A stretch of 64,000 nt of DNA from Nisaea acidiphila (GTDB lineage: Bacteria > Pseudomonadota > Alphaproteobacteria > Thalassobaculales > Thalassobaculaceae): NCBI RefSeq assembly GCF_024662015.1, contig NZ_CP102480.1:1088501-1152500 (forward strand), written 5' to 3'. Made by a program: the position numbers and the translations under genes. How positions within the stretch are numbered: the stretch's first letter is position 1; every line of letters starts with the position of its first letter. The notes under the pieces are model-generated. The model saw only the letters and a list, made by a program, of their open reading frames with translations. It searched no databases and was not told the origin of the DNA. This document shows positions 1 to 7,885 of the stretch, piece by piece.

Positions 1-2
1 TA

Positions 3-1579
3 GAACCAAGATTAAACTATTGGCTGCAAATTTTGTTTCGATGTCAATTTGGGTTGGATAGATACGTGACAGTAAAGTGGAAGTTTGCGATTGAGAAAGA
101 GTCTGCTCAACAATTGGCTGACTTGGCAAAGATGCCACTCTATTCGCAAGAACGGTACCCTGCAATCCTCGCGCTTGCAGAAAAGGGTGTCACCTCGTAT
201 GCGCTGAAGTATGAAGCATTTAGAAATCTTCGTGGCCTTATCGAATTCGCGTTTGACGTAGAAGATGAGAAATTACGGAAGCATTATTTTTCATCAATAT
301 TCAAATTGATGCCCGAGTCACCGTCTTTGCCTACTACACTTTCCGACGAAATCAAGAAAGAGATCGTTGCGTTTGCAAAAAACACCATATTTGATCAGGA
401 CAAATCCAAAGGCTCAACAGTCCATTGGACGAGAAAGAAGGAAATTTCCGAATATATAATACGACACTTTCAAAACCCTAATCATTTAGTCTACTATGCT
501 CAATCCAATGCGTCTGGATTTGACCACAGATCCATTTCCGATGAGGACGCAAAGAAAAATTCGATTTCAAAGTACGGTTTTTTTCTTCCGATTTTCAAAT
601 ACAACCAGAACTACATGAAATAATATCTGATACCGAATTCTGTCTTCCTTTCGGTCAAAAATTTTGGAAGGGCCGAAAATACAGCACAACATCGTTTTGG
701 CATGGACATTTTTACTTTAGCATCCTCAAAGGGCTTCAAAAAGCTTCCGAATCTCCAAACAACTTAAGTATTGTTGAATTTGGCGGTGGATACGGCAATC
801 TAGCCCGAATTCTACTTGGGGCTGGAATAGCAAATTCCTATGTAATTGTAGATCTCCCAGAGTCATTGGTTTTTTCCTATACTTTTTTACGTTTGAATTT
901 TCCAGATCTTAAAGTTTCCATGCTTTCTGATGCAAGTAACATTGATAATGAAGAATACGATATCCTGCTAGTACCGTTCGAGTTGCGGAGCGCCATTCTC
1001 TCTAGAGGTGTAGATATCGTCATAAATACCGGCAGCCTTCAGGAAATGCCGCGCAGTACAGCTGAAGAAATAATGCGATTCATCGAACAAGATATTTCAT
1101 GCAGATACTTCTTCAGCGTGAACTACGCGTTCAACGCGGCCGGAAGCCGCAAAGAGCTCATTCAGTATGAGCCGAGAGAATTTAATTTCCTGGCGCCGAC
1201 TCTTGATACTGGGTGGGATGTTGTGGATTTTCAGATCAATCCTAGAGATATTCTAGTTGATAGCTCAAGAAACTGGCTGAAAATTTTTGTTAAGAGGGAC
1301 CTTGATGAGACGCGTGCGCTCCCAGAAGTCCCATCTTCGGATTGGACGGAGGAAAAAGAAGCGCAAGAGTGGTTCGCGTCTGTCTGGGGGCGACTTTGGA
1401 GGCACCCAGATAGCGAACTGATAGACCAATATTTGGATTGCATTGGGAAATTGATGCAGGGGAATTATCATATTCCGTTCGTAATTCATAATACGAGCGC
1501 TCCACCAGAATTAGACGATATTGGCGAAGTGAAATATTGGACGAAAATAAAGAAAGATATGATGACGCGCAGTGATTAG
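3..1579 (+). pseudogene. putative sugar O-methyltransferase, 5' partial and frameshifted
   Basis: Two open frames together make one SAM-dependent sugar O-methyltransferase of the kind found in polysaccharide loci. The first is open from the window edge (the gene starts upstream) to a TAA at 621-623. The second continues one frame back and ends at 1579. Read through, it gives a continuous protein with KFWKGRKYS, SFWHGHFYFS and the SAM-binding loop VEFGGGYGNLA (about 767-800), followed by the acidic VIVDLPES strand. The two frames overlap only at about 545-620, which holds a seven-T run (578-584), the likeliest shift point. It could be a true mutation, a sequencing error, or -1 slippage on T TTT TTT. 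The region is much more AT-rich than the rest of the window, suggesting transfer. Family call from the SAM motif and pattern; substrate unknown. Confidence 0.7.
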
Positions 1580-1753
1580 CCTTAGAAAATACATAATTAT
1601 TCATAACACACCCAATAAAATGCAATACTTTCAGCTACCCTCCCAAAATCAATGTTCGACTGAAGCGATTTGAATGATGAAAATCGGTCCCGTCCGCACG
1701 GCACCAAATACTATTAGCAACGAGGGCCCTGTCGCGCCGAAATGCCCGCGCCA

Positions 1754-3106
1754 TCACTCCGCCGCCGGCACCCGCGCCTCTTGGAGCGCCTTTGCCTGCC
1801 GCTTTGCCAGCGCGTCCACTTCGAAATCCGCGATCAGCTCGTGGAACAGCCGGTACCAGTTCACCTCCGCCTTCAGATGCAGGAAGACCGAGCCGAGGCC
1901 GATCGCGGCGCGGTCCATCAGGACGAATTCGCGCGGCGGTTTCACACCCTGCAGGCGGCGGAGTTCGACATGGACCTTTTCCGCCACCTCGCGGCCGTAC
2001 ATGCCCGTGTTGGTCTCCTGAATGCGGCGGGCCTTGTCCTCCATCAGCGGGGCGTAGATGAAGCGGGCCCACATGTTGAGAACATCGATCGTCTCCTTGT
2101 CGAGCCCCTCGAAGCCCCAGCTCTCGTAGGCATGGACCGCTAGCGCCTCGTCTTCCGTCGAGAGCGCGTTATAGAGATCGATCACGCCCTTCACGAAGCT
2201 CGGCGGGAAGACGCGGATACAGCCGAAATCAAGCAGGTTGATGCTCCCGTCCGGCCGCACCGAATAGTTCCCGAGATGCGGGTCGCCGTGGATCACGCCG
2301 TACTCGTAGAACGGCACATACCAGGCGCGGAACATGTTGAGCGCGACGCGGTTCCGCATCTCCTGGTCCTCATGCTCCCGGATGAAGTCGAGCAGCTTGG
2401 CGCCGTCGAGCCAGTTCATCGTGAGCAGCCGCGGCGTCGTCAGCCCCTCGACCGCCTCCGGGACATGGACGTTCGCCTCGTCCTTCAGCATCAGGCCGTA
2501 GAGCGCCATGTGTTTCGCCTCGCGCTCGTAGTCGAGTTCCTCGCGCAGACGGGCGGAGAGTTCCTTGTAGATCTCGTCGGTATGGATCGCCTTGTCGTAG
2601 CGGGCATAGATCGAGAAAATCAGCCGGAGCTGGCGAAGATCCGCCTCCACCGCCGAGGCCATGTCCGGATATTGCAGCTTCACCGCGAGCGCGTTGCCGT
2701 CATGGTCCGTTGCCTTATGCACCTGGCCAAGCGAGGCGGCGGCCGCGGCCTCGTGCTCGAAGGTTCCGAACCTTTTCTGCCAGCCGGCGCCGAGCTCCCG
2801 GCTCATCCGGCGCTTCACGAAGAGCCAGCCCATGCTCGGCGCGTCGGCCTGCAGCTGCACAAGCTCGTTGGTATATTCCTTCGGCAGGGCGTCTGGGATG
2901 GTGGCAAGGATCTGCGCCACCTTCATCAGCGGGCCCTTGAGGCCGCCGAGCGCCTCGCGCAGCTCCGCCGCATGCGCGCCCTTGTCAAGGCTGAAGCCGA
3001 GATAGCGCTCGCCCGCCATGCGCGCCGCAAGGCCGCCGACCGCGCCCGTGACCCGGGCGTAGCGTTTCACGCGGCCGCCCAGCGTATTGCGTTCCCTGTC
3101 CGTCAT
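1754..3106 (-). CDS. ABC1/AarF/UbiB-family atypical kinase
   Basis: 450-residue protein of the ABC1 (AarF/ADCK/UbiB) kinase-like family, whose members support ubiquinone synthesis or lipid homeostasis. Visible landmarks: MKVAQ at 61-65 in place of the family KxGQ motif, the alanine-rich nucleotide loop ending SLGQVHKA (about 120-132), the ATP-binding lysine in AVKLQYP (K143), ERE (194-196), the catalytic loop HGDPHLGN (273-280) and DFG (293-295). An in-frame start 117 bases further upstream would add an arginine/proline-rich leader unlike the family, so the ATG at 3106 is preferred. It stands alone, divergent from the riboswitch-ribH unit. Soluble alphaproteobacterial members of this type are usually annotated only as AarF/ABC1/UbiB kinase; the substrate is not known. 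Confidence 0.9.
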   Translation of the reverse strand: MTDRERNTLGGRVKRYARVTGAVGGLAARMAGERYLGFSLDKGAHAAELREALGGLKGPLMKVAQILATIPDALPKEYTNELVQLQADAPSMGWLFVKRRMSRELGAGWQKRFGTFEHEAAAAASLGQVHKATDHDGNALAVKLQYPDMASAVEADLRQLRLIFSIYARYDKAIHTDEIYKELSARLREELDYEREAKHMALYGLMLKDEANVHVPEAVEGLTTPRLLTMNWLDGAKLLDFIREHEDQEMRNRVALNMFRAWYVPFYEYGVIHGDPHLGNYSVRPDGSINLLDFGCIRVFPPSFVKGVIDLYNALSTEDEALAVHAYESWGFEGLDKETIDVLNMWARFIYAPLMEDKARRIQETNTGMYGREVAEKVHVELRRLQGVKPPREFVLMDRAAIGLGSVFLHLKAEVNWYRLFHELIADFEVDALAKRQAKALQEARVPAAE

Positions 3107-3223
3107 GCCGGTGAAGATAGGACGCTCCCGCCCCGATGCCAGAGGCAATCGACGCGGATTTGGCAATTGTCTCCCGCCCGCTCCGCGCCTACATTCCGGG
3201 TGCCGCCGGGCGACCGGCGGCAT

Positions 3224-3372
3224 GTTCTCGGGGCGGGGTGGAATTCCCCACCGGCGGTGACATGGGGAGCCTCCCGGCTCGCCCTTGAAGCCCGCGAGCG
3301 CCCGGCTCTGCCGGGGTCAGCAGATTCGGTGCGATTCCGAAGCCGACGGTCACAGTCCGGATGAGAGAGAAC
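3224..3372 (+). promoter_or_regulatory. FMN riboswitch (RFN element)
   Basis: Classic RFN aptamer. The closing stem P1 is GTTCTC (3224-3229) with GAGAAC (3367-3372). The conserved GGGGCGGGGTGGAATTCCCC block, ACCGGCGGT, GCCCGCGAGCG, the GTCAGCAGATTCGGT segment, GATTCCGAAGCCGACGGT and AGTCCGGATGAGAGAGA all occur in order. It binds FMN and represses riboflavin-related genes. It lies about 90 bases ahead of ribH, its only visible target. Confidence 0.95.
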
Positions 3373-3374
3373 GG

Positions 3375-3456
3375 CATGGGAACGCCGCGCCTTTGGCCCG
3401 GCGCATGTCCCCATGTTCGAACTCGGCCCCGATTCCTTTAGGTTTGACAAGGAGTT
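3375..3456 (+). promoter_or_regulatory. riboswitch expression platform with Shine-Dalgarno-masking hairpin
   Basis: Downstream of the aptamer, CATGGG (3375-3380) can pair with CCCATG (3410-3415), with an inner GCGCC/GGCGC stem (3387-3391 with 3400-3404). Then TCCTT (3434-3438) is complementary to AAGGA (3449-3453), the core of the ribH ribosome binding site AAGGAG, and wobble pairs extend the stem outwards. There is no U-tract, so control by hiding the ribosome binding site is more likely than transcription termination. This is inferred from pairing by eye. Confidence 0.55.
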
Positions 3457-3463
3457 GGAACCG

Positions 3464-3949
3464 ATGACCCAAATGACTTCAGGACAGAGCGCATCCGCCG
3501 GGCCCGGCGGCCGCATCGCCGTCATCCAGGCCGGGTGGCACAAGGACATGACCGACCGGGCGCGCGACGGCTTTACCGCAACCATGGCCGAACACGGTGC
3601 CGATCCGGCAAGGACCGACCTCTACGAGGTTCCCGGCGCCTTCGAGATTCCGTTGACCGCACAGCGGCTCGCCGCGACGGGACGCTATGCCGCGATCGTG
3701 GCTATCGGCTTCGTCGTCGACGGCGGCATCTACCGGCACGATTTCGTCGCCTCCGCGGTGATCGACGGGCTGATGCGGGTGCAGCTCGACGGCGGCGTTC
3801 CGGTGCTTTCCGTGGTGCTGACCCCGCACCATTTCCACGAGAGCGAGGACCATGTCCGGTTCTTCCGCGAGCACATGACCGGCAAGGGACGGGAAGCGGC
3901 CGAAAGCTGCCTGCAAATCCTCGACCTCGACAGCCGCCTCGCCGCCTGA
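3464..3949 (+). CDS. ribH: 6,7-dimethyl-8-ribityllumazine synthase, type II
   Basis: 161-residue lumazine synthase, which condenses 5-amino-6-ribitylamino-uracil with 3,4-dihydroxy-2-butanone-4-phosphate in the penultimate step of riboflavin synthesis. Motifs EVPGAFEIP (55-63), GGIYRHDFVA (87-96, catalytic His92) and LTPHHFHES (119-127) are strikingly like the Brucella RibH2 pattern rather than the E. coli type, so it is probably a decameric type II enzyme. The start is set by AAGGAG at 3449-3454, nine bases ahead of ATG 3464; the in-frame ATG further upstream lies inside the riboswitch hairpin. No other rib gene is adjacent, so this is probably a second, FMN-controlled copy, but the main copy is not in the window. 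Confidence 0.93.
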   Translation: MTQMTSGQSASAGPGGRIAVIQAGWHKDMTDRARDGFTATMAEHGADPARTDLYEVPGAFEIPLTAQRLAATGRYAAIVAIGFVVDGGIYRHDFVASAVIDGLMRVQLDGGVPVLSVVLTPHHFHESEDHVRFFREHMTGKGREAAESCLQILDLDSRLAA

Positions 3950-3966
3950 GGCGGAGCCTGCGCGAT

Positions 3967-4011
3967 GCCGGACACGGCCCTCTCACCCTGACGTGACTGG
4001 CCGTGTCCGGC
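3967..4011 (+). terminator. long perfect inverted repeat, possible terminator after ribH
   Basis: GCCGGACACGGCC (3967-3979) is repeated inverted as GGCCGTGTCCGGC (3999-4011) with a 19-base loop. It sits 17 bases after the ribH stop and just before msrP. There is no U-run on either strand, so it may be a weak or Rho-assisted terminator, or an mRNA-stabilising hairpin. Confidence 0.5.
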
Positions 4012-4060
4012 CGCCTGGCTTATGTCTTCTCGCACGATTTTCTGCCGCGGAGGACGAACC

Positions 4061-5074
4061 ATGCTGATCAAATGCTGGAAAGGCTGGGAGCTGCCGGAAC
4101 GGGCCGTGACCGACGAGTCCCTGTTCCGCAACCGCCGCGCCCTGCTGAAAGGCATCGCCGCCGGGCCCATGATGCTCTCGGCGGCCGCGCTCGCCGGCTG
4201 CGGCGAGGAGGCGACGGCGGAAGGCGACCCGGCGAGCATGCTGGCCTCCCTGCCGCCCGATCCCTCGGCGCATCTCTACCCCGTGAAACGCAACCCGGCC
4301 TATGCCGATGCCGGCAAGAACTATCCGCTCACGGACGAGGACCTCGCCACCAGCTACAACAATTTCTACGAATTCGGCTCCCACAAGAACATCGTCCGCG
4401 CCGCGCAGGATCTGAAGATACGGCCCTGGACCGTCGTCCTCGACGGCGAGGTGACGAAAGAGAAGACCATCGATATCGACGACCTGCTGGAGCAGATGCC
4501 GCTGGAAGAACGGGTCTACCGCCACCGCTGCGTCGAGACCTGGTCCATGGTCGTGCCCTGGAGCGGTTTCCCGCTCTCCGCCCTGGTCAAACTCGCCGAG
4601 CCCCTCTCCTCGGCGAAATATGTCCGCATGGAGACCTTCAAGGATCCGGAGATGGCGCCGGGCCAGAAGCAGCACTGGTATCCGTGGCCCTATGTCGAGG
4701 GCCTAACCATCGAGGAGGCGATGAACGATCTCGCCTTCATCGCGACCGGGATCTACGGCAAGCCGATGCCGCGGCAGAACGGCGCTCCGCTGCGCCTCGC
4801 CGTGCCGTGGAAATACGGCTTCAAATCCACCAAATCGATCGTCCGCTTCACCTTCACCTCCGAGCGCCCGGTCTCCTTCTGGGAAGAACTGCAGTCCAGC
4901 GAGTACGGCTTCTGGGCCAATGTGAACCCGGAAGTGCCGCATCCACGCTGGAGCCAGGCCTCCGAAAAGCCCCTCGGCGGCGGCACCAAAATCCCGACCC
5001 TGCTCTATAACGGCTATGCCGAGCAGGTGGCGGATCTCTACAAAGGACTGGAGGGAGAGCGTCTCTTCATGTAG
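4061..5074 (+). CDS. msrP: protein-methionine-sulfoxide reductase catalytic subunit MsrP
   Basis: 337-residue molybdopterin enzyme (YedY/MsrP) that reduces oxidised methionine in periplasmic proteins. The molybdenum-ligating cysteine is in RHRCVETW (Cys157), and the family segments YNNFYEFG, VVPWSGF, LAFIATGIYGKPMPRQNGAP and VPWKYGFKS are present. The N-terminus carries FRNRRALLKG, a twin-arginine motif, followed by a hydrophobic stretch ending LAGC (Cys47), which resembles a lipobox. It might therefore be a Tat-exported lipoprotein, which is not usual for the family. Start chosen at 4061 because GGAGG (4049-4053) precedes it. The usual membrane haem partner msrQ is not adjacent. Confidence 0.93.
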   Translation: MLIKCWKGWELPERAVTDESLFRNRRALLKGIAAGPMMLSAAALAGCGEEATAEGDPASMLASLPPDPSAHLYPVKRNPAYADAGKNYPLTDEDLATSYNNFYEFGSHKNIVRAAQDLKIRPWTVVLDGEVTKEKTIDIDDLLEQMPLEERVYRHRCVETWSMVVPWSGFPLSALVKLAEPLSSAKYVRMETFKDPEMAPGQKQHWYPWPYVEGLTIEEAMNDLAFIATGIYGKPMPRQNGAPLRLAVPWKYGFKSTKSIVRFTFTSERPVSFWEELQSSEYGFWANVNPEVPHPRWSQASEKPLGGGTKIPTLLYNGYAEQVADLYKGLEGERLFM

Positions 5075-5114
5075 GTCCGGAGGTCCGATCCAAACCGGCT
5101 TCAAGGGCCCTGCC

Positions 5115-5801
5115 ATGAGCGGACCGACCGACGATCCCTTTCTCGACGTCGTCAAAGACGCCGATGCCGCCCGGCGTCTTCTCGTCCCCTATCGCGACTC
5201 CATTCACCGGACCATCATCGACCGGCTTCCGCCCGCGGACGGTGTTGAGCCGCTGCGCATCCTGGATCTCGGCCCCGGAACGGGACTGCTGGCCGAACGG
5301 ATTCTCGCCGCCGACGACACCGCCGAGCTTACCCTGATCGACATGTCCGATGCCGTTATCGCCGATGTCCGCGAACGGCTCGAAGGCTTCGGCCCGCGCG
5401 TGACGGTTACGGCAGGCGACTATGTGCATATGACCTATGACGGCCCCTACGACGCCATCATCGCCGAACTTTCGGTCCACCACCTCAATCCGAAATCCAT
5501 CAGGACATTGTTCTCCGCAAGCTACGCGGGGTTGAAAAGGGGCGGCGTTTTCATCAATGCCGATCAGGTCAGGGGCGAAACCGAAGCGGTGGAAAGCGCG
5601 CATCTTGAGGCCTGGAAGCGCGATTCCCTGGCGCTCGGCGCGCCGGAGGGTGAAATCGAAGAAGCGATCGAGCTGCACAGCGAGAGCCGTCCGCCGACGC
5701 TGCAGGCAAGCATGCAGAATCTCTCGGACGACGGCTTCGAGAATGTCCGCTGCGACTACAAGCAATGGTGCTTCGCGGTCATGTCCGGCGACAAAATCTG
5801 A
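5115..5801 (+). CDS. class I SAM-dependent methyltransferase
   Basis: 228-residue methyltransferase with motif I ILDLGPGTG (49-57), an acidic strand end LTLIDMSDAV, and AELSVHHL as motif IV. The length and the final WCFAVMSGDK fit small-molecule methyltransferases of the Methyltransf_12/25 group. ATG 5115 starts the conserved part; longer in-frame starts run back into msrP. It follows msrP by 40 bases in the same direction, so the two may be co-transcribed. The substrate cannot be deduced. Confidence 0.8.
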   Translation: MSGPTDDPFLDVVKDADAARRLLVPYRDSIHRTIIDRLPPADGVEPLRILDLGPGTGLLAERILAADDTAELTLIDMSDAVIADVRERLEGFGPRVTVTAGDYVHMTYDGPYDAIIAELSVHHLNPKSIRTLFSASYAGLKRGGVFINADQVRGETEAVESAHLEAWKRDSLALGAPEGEIEEAIELHSESRPPTLQASMQNLSDDGFENVRCDYKQWCFAVMSGDKI

Positions 5802-5919
5802 ACGCCGGCCTGCCGCACCTCAAGATATTCAGGAATGACAGCCGGCTAACGGTTGCTAAACCATCCAGGCGGTACCTTCGGAACCGTCACGGCATGAAGA
5901 ACGCTCTCAGACACAGGAC

Positions 5920-6465
5920 ATGACCCACACCGACAACGCGATCGAGCAATTGAGGAACCGCATTCCTCAGGCGGATCCGAGGCTTTTCAAATTTTTCGCC
6001 TGCTGGCTCGACGCACGCGAAGACGCGCTGGTGCCGCGCCGCCGCGATTTCAGCCCTTTCGAAGTGCCGACCTTGTTGCGGTTTATCTGGATCTACCGCT
6101 TCGATCCCGAGGCCGGGGACTATGTCTGCCAGCTCGCGGGCGAAAGCGTGAACGAGGCTTGGGGGCAGGGCATCAAGGGCCGCACGATCCGGGAGGTCGT
6201 CGGCGAGAAGGATTACCCGGTCTGCAAGAAACGGTGGGACCGCATCATCGGCGAACCGGCCGTGCAGTACGGCGCTGTCGAGGAAAAACTCTCGGCGCTC
6301 GATGCCTGGCACGCGGAACGCCTGATCCTGCCGATGGCCTCGGACGACGGTACGGTCGACGTGATCCTCGGCATCAGCCTCTACAATCTCGACCATGTCA
6401 TCTCGGAGGGGAACGCGAGCGTCTCCGAATATATCCTGCAGATTCCCTGCGAGGAGTTCCGCTAG
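5920..6465 (+). CDS. PAS_5-family domain protein
   Basis: 181-residue cytosolic protein with no membrane segment. The order DPRLFKFFACWLDAR, VPTLLRFIWIYRFDPE, CQLAGESVNEAWGQGIKGRTIREVV and RLILPMASDDGTVDVILGISLY matches the PAS_5 domain found as stand-alone proteins in many Rhodospirillales-type genomes. Such proteins probably sense small ligands or redox state, but none has a settled role. The ATG follows a 118-base gap after the methyltransferase, in which no other gene is seen. It converges with the methyltransferase on the other strand, with the ends overlapping by a few bases. Confidence 0.75.
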   Translation: MTHTDNAIEQLRNRIPQADPRLFKFFACWLDAREDALVPRRRDFSPFEVPTLLRFIWIYRFDPEAGDYVCQLAGESVNEAWGQGIKGRTIREVVGEKDYPVCKKRWDRIIGEPAVQYGAVEEKLSALDAWHAERLILPMASDDGTVDVILGISLYNLDHVISEGNASVSEYILQIPCEEFR

Positions 6466-7265
6466 TTCCCGCCGGCCGTCCGCCGATACATGACGAGGTC
6501 CGTCTCGGCGATGTGCACCAGCGGCAACTGCTTCGAAAGCTCGTTCAGGAAGGCGAACACGTCCGGCGCATCCGGCTTGTAGTCGTGCCAGAGGATCACG
6601 CCCTCATCGGCGAGCATATTCAGCGCCTTGCGCGTATCGCTCTCGACATAGGTCCGTGTATGCGCCCCGTCGACGAACACCAGGTCGACTTTGCCTCGCA
6701 GCGCGCTCTCGTCGTAGGCTTTGCTGTCCGAGAAGATCTGGCGAATGTTCTTTTCCGTCGGCTGACCGTTGTAGAAAAACGTCTCGAACGCGGATTCCTC
6801 GACCGCGACGTCGCGATGATGCTTGTCGTCGCCGAGCCCGAACTCCAGAGCGGCCAGATCTTCGGGATGCAGCGTCAGGGTATGGATCTCGGCGTCCGGC
6901 GCCGCGTTCAGCGCGAAGACATGCGCCGTCTTGCCGGTACAGGTGCCGAACTCGAAGATCCGCTTCGCGCCCTTGGCGAGCACCGCCATGACCCAGGACT
7001 CCCGGTCCGAGAGCGAGGCCACGACACCTTCCCCTCCGATGAAGCGCACCTCCGACGCCGGACTTGGGCCATAGCGCGTCATCTCGAAACAGGGCGCGAC
7101 CTCTTCCAGTTTAGCCTTGCGGATCGGATAGCCGGAGAAGGCGAAGGCCCGCTTTTTCTGCCGCCGCAGCTTCAGCATGCGCCTCGCGACGAAAAAGAGC
7201 GCAACCAGCGACAGCAGATTGGTCGCGATCAGCAGGATGGTCAGCCAAGCGGGCCAATCGGGCAT
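6462..7265 (-). CDS. membrane-anchored class I methyltransferase (Methyltransf_24-like)
   Basis: 267-residue protein. Residues 5-27 form one hydrophobic membrane segment (WLTILLIATNLLSLVALFFVA) followed by a basic stretch, so the catalytic part is probably cytoplasmic and tethered. The SAM loop is IFEFGTCTGKT (about 103-113). VDLVFVDGAH and VILWHDYKPD are the acidic strand and active-site segment of the Methyltransf_24 family, which includes many glycan and cephalosporin-hydroxylase-like enzymes. The start at 7265 is chosen because upstream in-frame starts would put a long arginine-rich leader ahead of the membrane segment. It is divergent from the GFA gene. Confidence 0.8.
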   Translation of the reverse strand: MPDWPAWLTILLIATNLLSLVALFFVARRMLKLRRQKKRAFAFSGYPIRKAKLEEVAPCFEMTRYGPSPASEVRFIGGEGVVASLSDRESWVMAVLAKGAKRIFEFGTCTGKTAHVFALNAAPDAEIHTLTLHPEDLAALEFGLGDDKHHRDVAVEESAFETFFYNGQPTEKNIRQIFSDSKAYDESALRGKVDLVFVDGAHTRTYVESDTRKALNMLADEGVILWHDYKPDAPDVFAFLNELSKQLPLVHIAETDLVMYRRTAGGN

Positions 7266-7373
7266 CGGGTCCGTCCCTGAGGTTCGTTCGGATGGTCGTG
7301 ACACATGCAGGCCCGGGACAATAGTGTCAAGCTGCCGCCTTCGGCCGAGCCGCGATCCTCGGGGGAGCACATC

Positions 7374-7787
7374 ATGACGGAGCAGGATATCGAGCAACGA
7401 GGCCATTGCCTCTGCGGTGAAACGCGCGTGGTCTTCGCCGGACAACCCAAATGGGTAGCGCATTGCCACTGCGAAAGCTGCCGCCGGCAGACCGCCTCAC
7501 CTTTCACGACTTTCCTCGGGCTTCCAAGCGATGCCGTCCGATTCGTCGGCGCGGAACCCGACGTCTACCGCTCGTCGCCCGGCGTCCGGCGTCTCTTCTG
7601 CCGGACCTGCGGATGTCCAACCGCCTTCATTTCGGAGGCGTTTCCCGGCGAGATCCATCTCTACGCGGCGACGCTGGAGGAACCGGAATCGGTCGCCCCC
7701 GAATGCCACGTGCATTGGGGCGAACATATCCGGTGGATCCAATGTGAGGACGGATTGCCGAAACACGAGCGTGGAAGCGCCGAATAG
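7374..7787 (+). CDS. GFA/CENP-V family zinc protein
   Basis: 137-residue member of the glutathione-dependent formaldehyde-activating (GFA/CENP-V/Mss4-like) family. Zinc ligands are visible: HCLCG (Cys12, Cys14), HCHCESCRR (Cys31, Cys33, Cys36) and FCRTCGCP (Cys76, Cys79). GGGGGA (7361-7366) precedes ATG 7374, and a longer in-frame start lacks support. Family members may carry S-hydroxymethyl-glutathione or other thiol adducts, but most are of unproven function. A second, distinct GFA gene lies at 57977. Gap to trxB about 98 bases. Confidence 0.88.
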   Translation: MTEQDIEQRGHCLCGETRVVFAGQPKWVAHCHCESCRRQTASPFTTFLGLPSDAVRFVGAEPDVYRSSPGVRRLFCRTCGCPTAFISEAFPGEIHLYAATLEEPESVAPECHVHWGEHIRWIQCEDGLPKHERGSAE

Positions 7788-7885
7788 GCGCAGCACCGCT
7801 TGTGGCCCGCCGCCCGGTTGCTTATGTTCGAAAGACGCGCGGAAGCGCACTCCTTGCCTCCAGAAAATCAGGACCGCCCAGCCCC

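Noticed and set aside
2276-3364. A 362-codon plus-strand frame covering the ABC1 gene and riboswitch.
   Set aside because: Opposite a well-supported kinase gene and running through the RFN element; composition typical of an antisense shadow.
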